From Rhodospirillales bacterium (GTDB lineage: Bacteria > Pseudomonadota > Alphaproteobacteria > Acetobacterales > Acetobacteraceae): a DNA stretch of 9,303 nt. A model generated the notes under the pieces. The model did not search any database and had not been told where the DNA came from. It saw only the letters and a list, made by a program, of their open reading frames with translations. The stretch lies in the NCBI GenBank assembly GCA_025352915.1, contig JANXSA010000701.1, positions 1 to 9,303 on the forward strand, given 5' to 3'. Position numbers and translations under genes: made by a program. This document shows positions 1 through 7,123 of this stretch, piece by piece (within the stretch, counting starts at the first letter, position 1; the number at the start of each line of letters is the position of its first letter).

Positions 1-2
1 CG

Positions 3-806
3 GAAGGCGCCCTGGGTCTCGGCACCGCCGGTGATCGGCACCGCCTCGCTGCCGCCATAGATCTGGCCGATGGCGCCCGGCAGCGCCGGCATGCGCGCGC
101 GCACCACCCCGTCGGCACCGACCACCAGCATCACCGCCTCGCCGATGTCCAGCGCCTCGGCGAAGCGCACCAGTTCCTCGGCGGCGATGGTGGCGACGAT
201 GGCACCCTGGCGGGCAGCGTCCGGGCCGGCGATCCGGCGCAGGACATTGACCGTCCAGCGCCCGGTGGCGCGGCTGCGGACGGGCTGGCCGAGCAGGAGG
301 CGGTCCTCGCCGGCGGCACGCAGCCAGGCCAGCTCGCTGTCGGCCAGTTCCACCCGTCCGGCGGCGCCGACGCTGCTGGCGCGCACCACGCCGTCGCGGT
401 CGAGCAGCGCCAGCTGGACCTGGCGCCGGCCCAGCACCGGGCCGCGGCTGAGGGTGACGAGATCGAAGGCGGCGGGATCGCGCAGGTAGCTTTCGCGCAG
501 GAACAACAGGCTCTGGTCGATCGCCTCGAAGCTGCGCTCGAGGTTCTCGGCGAAGCCATAGGCGGTGTTGCGCGCCTTCTGGATGGCGTCAAAACTGGTC
601 TGGCGATACTCGCGCAGCAGATGGACGTAGACACTGCCCCAGGTCAGGCAGATCGCCACGCCGACCAGGATGGCGAACGCATAGGACGCGCGCCATGCCC
701 CACGCCGCCGCGGCGGGGGGGAAGCGTTCGGCGGCGCGGCGGCCTCCTGGCCCGCGCCCTGTCCGGCAGGTATGGCTCCGGCAGGTATGGCTCCGGCGTC
801 AGACAC
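3..806 (-). CDS. Membrane-anchored PDC/Cache sensor protein, N-terminal part (cut by window edge)
   Basis: The first 268 codons are present; the C-terminal output domain lies beyond the left edge. Residues 1-41 are a Pro/Ala/Gly-rich cytoplasmic tail ending in RRR. Residues 42-64 (YAFAILVGVAICLTWGSVYV...) form one membrane segment, and the rest is a probable periplasmic domain. The stretch YRQTSFDAIQKARNTAYGF and the following ERSFEAIDQSLLFLRESYL resemble the PDC1 sensor domain found in front of GGDEF, PAS or histidine-kinase modules. The output type cannot be told from here. I chose the GTG at 806 because an in-frame TGA lies just upstream and no ATG precedes the membrane segment; its ribosome site is weak. 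The gene follows trpE across a 242-base gap containing paired repeats. A role as input to the phosphorelay at 5645-7455 is possible but unsupported. Confidence 0.72.
   Translation of the reverse strand, partial: MSDAGAIPAGAIPAGQGAGQEAAAPPNASPPPRRRGAWRASYAFAILVGVAICLTWGSVYVHLLREYRQTSFDAIQKARNTAYGFAENLERSFEAIDQSLLFLRESYLRDPAAFDLVTLSRGPVLGRRQVQLALLDRDGVVRASSVGAAGRVELADSELAWLRAAGEDRLLLGQPVRSRATGRWTVNVLRRIAGPDAARQGAIVATIAAEELVRFAEALDIGEAVMLVVGADGVVRARMPALPGAIGQIYGGSEAVPITGGAETQGAF
765..794. repeat. 15-bp tandem duplication inside the sensor N-terminus
   Basis: The unit GGCAGGTATGGCTCC occurs twice in tandem, at 765-779 and 780-794. On the minus strand it is read in frame by the sensor gene and gives GAIPAGAIPAG at residues 5-15, before the membrane segment. 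The 15-base period keeps the frame, which mildly supports the GTG start at 806. Confidence 0.85.
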
Positions 807-830
807 CAGCGTTGCCCCGAAAAACCGTCA

Positions 831-841
831 TGCGTTACGCA
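831..841. promoter_or_regulatory. Short perfect dyad upstream of the sensor gene
   Basis: TGCGTTACGCA is a perfect 5+1+5 palindrome centred about 30 bases upstream of the sensor's GTG start. It sits where a repressor or activator could bind. The rest of 842-949 shows a C5/G5 dyad at 878-892 and no clear promoter. An 11-base palindrome can arise by chance in GC-rich DNA. Confidence 0.3.
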
Positions 842-949
842 ACCTTACCCTTCGCACATCGCGCCGGGGCAACGGAACCCCCGCCATGGGGGACCGCAGG
901 GCAAATGCACGCGAGCAGGCTGGTCCCGGATTGCCCTCAACCCGCTTAC

Positions 950-1034
950 GGATAAAAGTTTTTGCTTCTTTTTTCAAAAAGAAGTGCTTCCTAAGAGTTC
1001 TTTTTTGAAAAAAAGAACCAAAAAACTTTTATCC
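950..1034. repeat. Paired AT-rich palindromic repeat, inward-facing, downstream of trpE
   Basis: Two related units face each other. One reads rightward at 950-984 (GGATAAAAGTTTTT, then a CTTC...GAAG hairpin). The other reads leftward from 1034 to 997 (same prefix, then a GTTC...GAAC hairpin). The outer arms 950-963 and 1021-1034 are perfect inverted complements, so the whole element can fold into a stem carrying two inner hairpins. It starts 15 bases after the trpE stop codon. It may work as a transcript end or mRNA-stabilising structure, but the hairpins are not followed by a classical U-tract, so terminator function is uncertain. Confidence 0.85.
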
Positions 1035-1048
1035 GTTTGGGCGTGGTT

Positions 1049-2578
1049 TTAGATTGGGCCGGCGTTGGGGCCTTTGCCGGCGGCGAAGCGGACTGCCTCC
1101 TCGGCGGCGCGGAACAGGGCGCGGGCCTTTTGCTGGGTTTCCTCGTATTCCGCGACCGGCTCGGAATCCGCCACCACGCCGGCGCCGGCCTGGACATACA
1201 TGGTGCCGTCCTTGACGATGGCGGTGCGCAGTCCGATGCAGGTGTCCATCGAGCCGTCCGGGGCGAAATAGCCGATGCAGCCGGCGTAGATGCCGCGCCG
1301 CACCGGCTCCAGCTCCTCGATGATCTCCATTGCGCGGACCTTCGGCGCACCCGACAGCGTGCCGGCCGGGAAGCCGCCGATCAGCGCGTCCAGCGCCTCC
1401 AACCCCTCGGCGAGCTTGCCCTGGACCTCGGAGGAGATGTGCATGACGTGGCTGAAGCGCTCGATGGTGAAGCTCTCGGTGACCTTGACGCTGCCGATTT
1501 CCGACACCCGGCCGACATCGTTGCGGCCGAGATCGAGCAGCATCAAGTGCTCGGCGCGCTCCTTGGGATCGGCCAGCAACTCTGCCTCCAGCTTCTGGTC
1601 TTCCTCGTTGGTCGCACCCCGGCGGCGGGTGCCGGCCAGGGGGCGGATCGTCACCGCGCCGTCGCGCAAGCGGACCAGGATTTCCGGCGAGGACCCGACA
1701 ATGGAGAACCCGCCGAAATCGAGGAAGAACAGGAACGGCGCGGGGTTGATGCGGCGCAGCGCGCGATACAGCGAGAACGGCGGCAGCGCGAACGGGGCGG
1801 AGAAGCGCTGGCTGGCGACGATCTGGAAGGCGTCGCCGGCGCGGATGTATTCCTTGCAGGTCTCGACCGCCGCCAGGAAATCCGCGCGGGTGAAGCTCGA
1901 ATCCGGCTCGGCCATCGGCGGCAGCGCCACCGGCGGCGCCCCCTGCGGCAAGGGCCGTTCGAGCGCCGCCTCGGCCTCGGCCAGCCGCGTCTGCGCGGCC
2001 TCCCAGGCCTGGATGGCGGTGACACGGGCGCGCGGATAGACCGGGGCGGCCAGGGTCAGCGTGTCGTTCACATTGTCGAAAATGGCGAACAGCGAGGGCC
2101 GCGCCATGATCGCCTCGGGAATGCCGAGATCGTCGCGGTTCTTGTCCGGCAGGGTTTCCATCAGCCGGACCATGTCGTAGCCCAAATAGCCGATCAGCCC
2201 GCCGCACATCGGCGGCAGGCCGTCGGGCACCGCCAGCCGGCTTTCGCCGATCAGCGCGCGCAGGCTGTCCAGCGGCGGGCGAGCATCGGGCACGAAGGCA
2301 TAGGGTGCGGCCCGGGCGTCGCGGTTCAACTCGGCCTTTCCGGCCCGGCAGCGCCAGACCAGGTCAGGGTCGAGTGCTATGATGGTGTAGCGCCCGCGCG
2401 AGGCGCCGCCCTCGACCGATTCCAGCAGGAAAGTGTTGGGCTTGCCGTGCGCCAGCTTCAGGAACGCCGCCACCGGGGTTTCCAGGTCCGCCACGCCATT
2501 CGACCACAGTAGCCGGCCGCGACCCTGCTCGTAATCGGCGCGGAACTCGGCGAAGCCGGGCGGGGGGGAGGCGTTCAT
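1049..2578 (-). CDS. trpE: Anthranilate synthase component I
   Basis: TrpE converts chorismate to anthranilate, the first committed step of tryptophan synthesis, using ammonia from the TrpG glutaminase partner. The product is 509 residues, normal for the family. The N-terminal domain carries LLES at 51-54, matching the tryptophan feedback-binding motif. The C-terminal chorismate-binding domain shows NPAPFLFFLDFGGFSIVGSS, GTRRRG, the run ERFSHVMHISSEVQG, GGFPAGTLSGAPKVRAMEII and YAGCIGYFAPDG. PabB is less likely because of the LLES motif and the overall fit to TrpE. The ATG at 2578 has a GGAG ribosome site seven bases upstream. It lies 159 bases after the ppiD-like gene. No trpG follows in this window, so the glutaminase subunit must be encoded elsewhere. 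No Trp-codon-rich leader is visible upstream. Confidence 0.96.
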   Translation of the reverse strand: MNASPPPGFAEFRADYEQGRGRLLWSNGVADLETPVAAFLKLAHGKPNTFLLESVEGGASRGRYTIIALDPDLVWRCRAGKAELNRDARAAPYAFVPDARPPLDSLRALIGESRLAVPDGLPPMCGGLIGYLGYDMVRLMETLPDKNRDDLGIPEAIMARPSLFAIFDNVNDTLTLAAPVYPRARVTAIQAWEAAQTRLAEAEAALERPLPQGAPPVALPPMAEPDSSFTRADFLAAVETCKEYIRAGDAFQIVASQRFSAPFALPPFSLYRALRRINPAPFLFFLDFGGFSIVGSSPEILVRLRDGAVTIRPLAGTRRRGATNEEDQKLEAELLADPKERAEHLMLLDLGRNDVGRVSEIGSVKVTESFTIERFSHVMHISSEVQGKLAEGLEALDALIGGFPAGTLSGAPKVRAMEIIEELEPVRRGIYAGCIGYFAPDGSMDTCIGLRTAIVKDGTMYVQAGAGVVADSEPVAEYEETQQKARALFRAAEEAVRFAAGKGPNAGPI

Positions 2579-2608
2579 CGATGGTCTCCGAGAAGCGGCA
2601 GGGAGGAT

Positions 2609-2725
2609 GTTCTTTTTTGAAAAAAAGAACCAAAAAACTTTTATCCATTAGGGCCGGGTATTGGCGGCAGGCATCGGGCTGAATTCATAAAAGTTTTTTT
2701 GCTTCTTTTTCTTCAGAAAAAGAAG
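2609..2725. repeat. Paired AT-rich palindromic repeat, outward-facing, between ppiD-like gene and trpE
   Basis: The leftward unit at 2646 to 2609 is identical over 38 bases to the copy at 1034 to 997. The rightward unit at 2686-2725 is a diverged relative with a CTTC...GAAG hairpin ending 12 bases from the ppiD-like stop codon. Here the ATAAAAG prefixes face each other across about 40 bases, the opposite arrangement to the element at 950-1034, and these prefixes can also pair with each other. The element fills most of the ppiD-trpE gap (2579-2737). It may mark a processing or attenuation point between the two genes; that is inference. Confidence 0.85.
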
Positions 2726-2737
2726 ACCTTCCTTGCC

Positions 2738-4651
2738 TTACTCCGGCTGCACGATCCGGTCGACCATCACCTTGTTCACCTGGGGCCTGGCGCGGGCGCG
2801 CAGGCCGGCGGTCAGCACCGCCTGGACATCGTCGCCGATCGCGCCGGCCAGCGCCTCGCGGACCTGGCCGTAGCCGATCGGGTCGGCCTCGGGATGGGCC
2901 GGCTGGATTTCCGCCAGCACGGCGACCACGAAGCCGGCGGCGGTCTCAACCATGGTGGCCTCGCCGGCCTTGAGCTCGAAGAGCGGGGTCACCAGCTGGA
3001 ACGGCACCTCGTCGGCCGGCCGGGCGCCGCGGCTGACTTCCGGCAGGCGGCGGACCGGCACGTCGGCGATCACCGCGGCGTCGGCGAGGCTCTGGCCGCC
3101 CTGGATCGCCGCCAGCATCTTCGCCGCCGCATCCTCCTGGGTGCGGCGGATCTCCGCCCGGGTCCAGTCCGCCAGCACGCGCTCGGCGACCTCGTCGAAC
3201 GGGCGCGGGGCGGGCGGCGCGATGTCCTCGACCACGAAGGCGAAGAAGCCCGACAGCACGCCGGGCTTGCGCGGTGTTTCGATCAGCCGGGGCGGTTCGC
3301 CGCGGCCGGTCTGGAAGGCGGCCTGGATCAAGGCGGCGCGCAGGTCAGCACTGCCCGGCAGCGGGGCGGCTGCACCCTCGGTGGTCAGGCCGCGCGCATC
3401 GAGCGTGCCCTGGACGGCCGTGAGGCCGAGATCGCCGGGCAGCTCGTCCAGCGCCGCGCCGCCGGACAGCAGGTCGTCGACCTTGTTGGCGCGGTCGTAA
3501 AGCAAGTCGGCGGCCAGGTCGTTCTGCACCTGGGTCACCAGTTGCGCGCGCACCACTTCGAACGGGCGCACCAGGCCGGGTGTGATCTTGGTGACGCGCA
3601 GCACGTGCCAGCCGAGCTGGCTGCGCAGCGGGGCGGCCACCGTGTCCGGGGCGGCGGCGAAGATCGCCTGGGCCAGCTCCGGGGCCGGGATTTCGCTGCG
3701 GGTGGCATCGGTCAGCTCGACCGGGGCCGCACCTTCGGCCTTCGCGGCCTCCTGGATGGCGGCCCAGTCGGCGCCGGCGCTCCATTTATCGGCAAGAGCT
3801 TTCGCCTTGGCCTCGTCCTGGCTCAGCAGCACTTGCACGCTGCGCTTTTCCGGCTGGTTGAACTCGGCGCTGCGCGCCTGGTAGGCCGTGCGCAGCGCCG
3901 CCTCCTCGGGCACGACCCCGGCGGCGAGCTGCTCGGGCGCCAGGATCACCGCCTTGATCCGGCGGTATTCCGGGGTTGAGAACGAGGCGAGATTGTTGTT
4001 GTACCAGCGCTGCAACACCGCCGCCTCGGGCGCCTCGGGCGGGGCGACAGCGTCCAAGCGCAGCTCGACCATCTCCGCCACGCGCTTTTCCTGCTGGAAC
4101 GCATAGACCAGCCGGGTCATCGTCTCCGGGCTCACGGCGCCGGCGCGCGCGGCGGCCATCAATTGGCGCTGGCCGATCTCGATGCGCATCAGGTCGAGGA
4201 AGCGCGGCTCGTTGAGGCCGTTGTTGCGCAGCACTTCCTCGAACTGGCGGCGGTTGAACTTGCCGTCCGGGCCGTTGAAGGCGGCGGTCTCCCACACCGC
4301 TTGGCGCAGCGCCTCGTTGGGCACCACCAGCCCCATGTCGGACACCGCCGCGGCCAGCGCCACCTGGGTGATCAGCCGCTCCAGCGCCTGGGCCGCCACC
4401 CCGCGCTTCATCTCCATGGTCGGCTCGACCTGCCCGCCGAGCATGCGCGTCACCTGCGACAACTGCCGGCGATAGGCGTCGCTGACCTCGTCCATCTCGA
4501 TCCGCCGATTGCCGACGGTGGCCACGGCCGTGTCGGTCGGGCGGTTGGTGAACACGTCGCCGACGCCCCACAGCACGAACACGCCGATCAGCAGCAGGAA
4601 GAAGACCTTCGCCGCCCAGGTGTTGAGGAAGGCGCGGAAGATGGAGATCAT
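2738..4651 (-). CDS. ppiD: PpiD-like periplasmic peptidyl-prolyl isomerase/foldase
   Basis: This is an inner-membrane-anchored periplasmic chaperone of the SurA/PpiD group, expected to help outer-membrane and exported proteins fold. The product has 637 residues from the ATG at 4651. One membrane anchor lies at about 13-31 (AAKVFFLLLIGVFVLWGV) after a short positive N-terminus. A SurA_N-type domain follows to about residue 190, with the typical stretch FNGPDGKFNRRQFEEVLRNN at about 125. A parvulin-like (PPIC) domain lies at about 268-358 and ends in LGWHVLRVTKITPG. The long C-terminal segment is usual for PpiD. An ATG at 4675 would add eight residues (MSPFRDVP) and also has a G-rich site upstream. 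I prefer 4651 because MISIFRAF followed by the anchor is the usual family N-terminus and GGGA lies seven bases upstream. Isomerase activity cannot be judged from sequence, as many PpiD parvulin domains are inactive. Confidence 0.9.
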   Translation of the reverse strand: MISIFRAFLNTWAAKVFFLLLIGVFVLWGVGDVFTNRPTDTAVATVGNRRIEMDEVSDAYRRQLSQVTRMLGGQVEPTMEMKRGVAAQALERLITQVALAAAVSDMGLVVPNEALRQAVWETAAFNGPDGKFNRRQFEEVLRNNGLNEPRFLDLMRIEIGQRQLMAAARAGAVSPETMTRLVYAFQQEKRVAEMVELRLDAVAPPEAPEAAVLQRWYNNNLASFSTPEYRRIKAVILAPEQLAAGVVPEEAALRTAYQARSAEFNQPEKRSVQVLLSQDEAKAKALADKWSAGADWAAIQEAAKAEGAAPVELTDATRSEIPAPELAQAIFAAAPDTVAAPLRSQLGWHVLRVTKITPGLVRPFEVVRAQLVTQVQNDLAADLLYDRANKVDDLLSGGAALDELPGDLGLTAVQGTLDARGLTTEGAAAPLPGSADLRAALIQAAFQTGRGEPPRLIETPRKPGVLSGFFAFVVEDIAPPAPRPFDEVAERVLADWTRAEIRRTQEDAAAKMLAAIQGGQSLADAAVIADVPVRRLPEVSRGARPADEVPFQLVTPLFELKAGEATMVETAAGFVVAVLAEIQPAHPEADPIGYGQVREALAGAIGDDVQAVLTAGLRARARPQVNKVMVDRIVQPE

Positions 4652-4733
4652 CGGTACATCCCGGAATGGCGACACCCCCTGCCCGGCCGCGCCGGATACA
4701 GGGTGCCGCGCGCCCTATGCCAGATTGCCCAGT

Positions 4734-4781
4734 TGTGAGCAAAAGGGGGTGTGAGCAAAAGGCGGGTGTGAGCAAAAGGGG
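4734..4781. repeat. Three tandem 15-17-bp repeats upstream of the ppiD-like gene
   Basis: TGTGAGCAAAAGG followed by a G-rich tail occurs three times, at 4734-4749, 4750-4766 and 4767-4781. The copies lie 11 bases beyond the sugar transferase stop codon and about 80-130 bases upstream of the ppiD-like start. They could be a small variable-number repeat or stacked operator sites for that gene. No convincing terminator for the sugar transferase gene is visible here. Confidence 0.85.
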
Positions 4782-4792
4782 CGCGCGGTGCC

Positions 4793-5530
4793 TTACTGGC
4801 CGCGGCCGGAGATCATGACGTTCAGCGTGCGAACCATGATGGTCATGTCGGACAACAGCCAGCCGCCGAAGGTGGATAGCCGCATGGCATAGGCCGCGTC
4901 GAAGCCGACCTTGCGGCGGACATCCTCGACGCTGTTGTCATAGCCTTGCACCACCTGGGTCAGGCCGGTGACGCCCGGGCGCAGGCCGGCGGTGCGGTCG
5001 GCGAAGAACGGCACCGCCTGGTCCAGGCGGCGATACATTGCCGGGCGCTCCGGCCGCGGCCCGACCACTGACATGTCGCCCACCAGCACGTTGAGCAGCT
5101 GCGGCAACTCGTCCAGCCGAGTCTTGCGGATGAAGGCGCCGACGCGGGTGATGCGCGGGTCGTCCTTGCTGGCCCAGACCGCGCCGGTGATTTTTTCGGC
5201 ATCGGCGCCCATCGAGCGGAATTTCAGGATCATGAAGAGTTCGGTGCGGTCGGCCAGCATCCGCCCCACCCGCATCTGGCGGTAGATCACCGGCCCCGGG
5301 GTGTCGAGCCGGATCGCGAGTGCCACCAGCGGCCAGAGCGGCGCGGTCAGGATGATGCCGATCAGCGCGACAACCAAGTCCATCGCCCGCTTGGCCAGCT
5401 TCACGCTGGCCGGGATGTAGTCCACCGCCAGGAACTCCTCGGTGGCCAGCGCCGTGGTGATGCGGGTGCGGTCGGAGATCATCGGTTCCTGTATGTTCGC
5501 CGGCTTGGTGTTCATCGGAGGGGCGGTCAT
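4793..5530 (-). CDS. Sugar transferase (polyprenyl-phosphate phosphoglycosyl transferase)
   Basis: It should move a hexose-1-phosphate from a nucleotide sugar onto undecaprenyl phosphate at the inner membrane, the first step of an exopolysaccharide, capsule or O-antigen repeat. The product is 245 residues and holds only the catalytic bacterial sugar transferase core, without the large CoA-binding/multi-membrane N-terminus of WbaP-type enzymes. Visible are a membrane segment at about 51-73, KFRSM at 103-107, DPRITRVGAFIRKTRLDELP with the family's catalytic Asp-Glu pair at 140-141, and GDMSVVGPRPERP at 151-163. The specific sugar cannot be predicted. I chose the ATG at 5530, which has AAGG six bases upstream. 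The ATG at 5554 lies inside the sigma-54 promoter at 5557-5572, upstream of its expected transcript start. An ATG at 5482 (AGGA upstream) is a further alternative. No other polysaccharide genes are within the window. Confidence 0.93.
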   Translation of the reverse strand: MTAPPMNTKPANIQEPMISDRTRITTALATEEFLAVDYIPASVKLAKRAMDLVVALIGIILTAPLWPLVALAIRLDTPGPVIYRQMRVGRMLADRTELFMILKFRSMGADAEKITGAVWASKDDPRITRVGAFIRKTRLDELPQLLNVLVGDMSVVGPRPERPAMYRRLDQAVPFFADRTAGLRPGVTGLTQVVQGYDNSVEDVRRKVGFDAAYAMRLSTFGGWLLSDMTIMVRTLNVMISGRGQ

Positions 5531-5556
5531 TCTCGGCCTTGTGCCAACCGTCATAA

Positions 5557-5572
5557 TGCAATCGCCGTGCCA
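5557..5572 (-). promoter_or_regulatory. Sigma-54 (-24/-12) promoter of the sugar transferase gene
   Basis: Read on the minus strand, TGGCACGGCGATTGCA matches the sigma-54 consensus TGGCACG-N4-TTGCW throughout, with GG (5571-5570) and GC (5559-5558) ten bases apart. The transcript would start near 5546, about 15 bases before the ATG at 5530. The gene immediately upstream encodes a sigma-54 activator with intact GAFTGA, making it the obvious candidate regulator. Confidence 0.82.
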
Positions 5573-5625
5573 TTGTGTAGAAATGTTACGTCGGGTGATG
5601 GGACGCGCGGCGCATGGGTCAGGAG

Positions 5626-5640
5626 TGGCACAATCGTTGC
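5626..5640 (+). promoter_or_regulatory. Sigma-54-type site facing the opposite way, into the regulator gene
   Basis: TGGCACAATCGTTGC on the plus strand has the exact TGGCAC-N5-TTGC layout, with GG and GC ten bases apart. It lies just outside the response regulator stop codon and would start a transcript near 5652, antisense to the end of that gene. It also forms a 12/15 inverted repeat with the promoter at 5558-5572. It may be a real divergent promoter, a chance match or part of a symmetric operator. No convincing plus-strand gene follows. Confidence 0.5.
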
Positions 5641-5644
5641 GATC

Positions 5645-7123
5645 TCAGTCGGCCGGCAGGAGGCCGTCAGCCCGCCAGCTCTGCAACTTGCGATAGACGG
5701 TGGAGGGATTGATCTCCAGCAGCGCGGCGGCGCGCGGCACGTCCTGTCCGGTCTGGCGCAAGGCCGCCAGGATCAGCCGGCGCTCCATCACCGCCAGCGG
5801 CACGATCGGCTCGCCGGGCGCCGCGTCGGTTGGCTCGACCGCCGGGCGGACGATGCGCGCGACCGCCACTGGCGCGTCCGGCATCTCGGCGGGCACAAGC
5901 TCGGCCATTGGCGCCTTGTCGTCGGCACCGGGGGCGCGGCGGACCGCGCGCGGGATCATGTCCAGCTCCACCCGGTCGCCGTCGTGCAGCACCACGATGT
6001 TGCGCACCGCGTTCTGCAACTGGCGCACATTGCCAGGCCAGCCATAGGTAGCCAGGGCGTGCTCGGCCGCGGCACTGAAGCCCTGAAAGCCCCGCCCCTC
6101 CTCGCGCGCGAACTGGGTCAGGAAGTGGCGCGCGATCATCAAGACGTCCTCGCCGCGCGCCCGCAGCGGCGGCAATTCGACCGGCACGACGTAAAGCCGG
6201 TAATACAGGTCCTCGCGGAACCGCCCGGCCTGGACCTCCAGCATCGGGTCGCGGTTGGTGGCGCAGACAAAGCGGACATCGACCTTTTCCAGCCGCGACG
6301 AACCGACCGGCGAGAAGGTGCCGGTCTGCACGAAGCGCAGCAGCTTCACCTGCATTTCCAACGGCATCTCGCCGATTTCGTCAAGGAACAGCGTCCCGCC
6401 ATCGGCAAGTTTGGCAGCACCCTCGCGATCGGCGCTGGCGCCGGTGAAGGCGCCGCGGATATGGCCGAACACCTCGCTTTCCAGCAGGTCGCGCGGGATG
6501 GCGCCGCAGTTCAGTGCCACGAAATTGCGCCCGGCGCGCGGGCTGGCGCGATGCACCGCCTCGGCCGCCAGTTCCTTGCCGGTGCCGCTCTCACCGGTGA
6601 TGAACACGCTGGCCTTGCTGGCCGAGACGCTCTCGATAGTGCGATAGGCCGCCTGCATCGGGGTGGAGGCGCCGATGAAGCCGAAGAACTGGTCGCGGTC
6701 CAGCCGCGCCTTGACGGTGGCGAGCTGGGTGACCAGCGCCCGTTTTTCCAGCGCGTTGGCCAGCGTCACCGACAGCCGCGCCTTGGCATAGGGCTTGACG
6801 ATGAAATCGACCGCGCCGGCGCGCATCGCCTCGACCGCGGTGTTGATCGAGGCATTGGCGGTGACCACGATCACCGAGGTCTCGATGCCCTCGGCGCGCA
6901 GCCGCTGCATCAGCTCGAAGCCGTTATAGTCCGGCAGCTCGATGTCCAGCAGAATGGCGTCGGGCCGCCAGGTGCGCGCCGCCGCCAGCGCGGCGCCGGC
7001 GGATTCCACCAGTTCTACCTGATGGCCCAGCCCGGCCAGCAATGCCCGCGCCAGTTGCGCCTGGGTCGGTGTGTCCTCCACCACCAGGACGCGCGCACCT
7101 GCCGAACTCCCGGCGTCACTCAT
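5645..7123 (-). CDS. Sigma-54-dependent response regulator, LuxO/SypG/NtrC type
   Basis: The product is a 492-residue transcription activator that, when phosphorylated, remodels sigma-54 RNA polymerase. A receiver domain fills about residues 10-125, with acidic pair E16-D17, phospho-acceptor D60 (LLDIELPD), T88 and K110. The AAA+ domain covers about 148-385, with Walker A GESGTGKE at 177-184, the sigma-54 contact loop GAFTGA at 224-229, Walker B FLDE ending at 248-249, ATNRD, and FREDLYYRLYVVPVELPPLR. A Fis-type helix-turn-helix ends the protein (VPRAAALLEINPSTVYRKLQ). All key residues are intact. The ATG at 7123 overlaps the HPt stop codon as ATGA with no ribosome site of its own, which suggests translational coupling. 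An in-frame start at 7243 would lie within the HPt gene and is unlikely. Its likely targets are the promoters at 5557-5572 and 8103-8118. Confidence 0.95.
   Translation of the reverse strand: MSDAGSSAGARVLVVEDTPTQAQLARALLAGLGHQVELVESAGAALAAARTWRPDAILLDIELPDYNGFELMQRLRAEGIETSVIVVTANASINTAVEAMRAGAVDFIVKPYAKARLSVTLANALEKRALVTQLATVKARLDRDQFFGFIGASTPMQAAYRTIESVSASKASVFITGESGTGKELAAEAVHRASPRAGRNFVALNCGAIPRDLLESEVFGHIRGAFTGASADREGAAKLADGGTLFLDEIGEMPLEMQVKLLRFVQTGTFSPVGSSRLEKVDVRFVCATNRDPMLEVQAGRFREDLYYRLYVVPVELPPLRARGEDVLMIARHFLTQFAREEGRGFQGFSAAAEHALATYGWPGNVRQLQNAVRNIVVLHDGDRVELDMIPRAVRRAPGADDKAPMAELVPAEMPDAPVAVARIVRPAVEPTDAAPGEPIVPLAVMERRLILAALRQTGQDVPRAAALLEINPSTVYRKLQSWRADGLLPAD

Noticed and set aside
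1037..2512. Long plus-strand open frames over trpE, and similar ones over the ppiD-like gene (2699-3979) and the regulator (5567-7483)
   Set aside because: They are complements of well-supported genes in GC-rich DNA, low in complexity (Arg/Gly/Ala/His-rich), with no recognisable domain.
2364..2648. Minus-strand reading frame beginning MDKSFLVLFFKKE upstream of and overlapping trpE
   Set aside because: The first residues are simply the AT-rich repeat read as protein, and the rest is trpE in another frame. The identical repeat at 997-1034 yields the same false start sequence.
2648..2674. Tiny minus-strand frame MPAANTRP before trpE as a tryptophan attenuator leader
   Set aside because: It contains no Trp codon and no ribosome site, and no alternative-hairpin leader structure typical of trp attenuation was seen.
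4734..4781. The three tandem repeats as a CRISPR array
   Set aside because: The units are only 15-17 bases long and directly adjacent, with no spacers and no cas genes.
5531..5554. Upstream ATG at 5554 as the sugar transferase start
   Set aside because: It lies within the promoter before the predicted transcript start and lacks a ribosome site; 5530 fits better.
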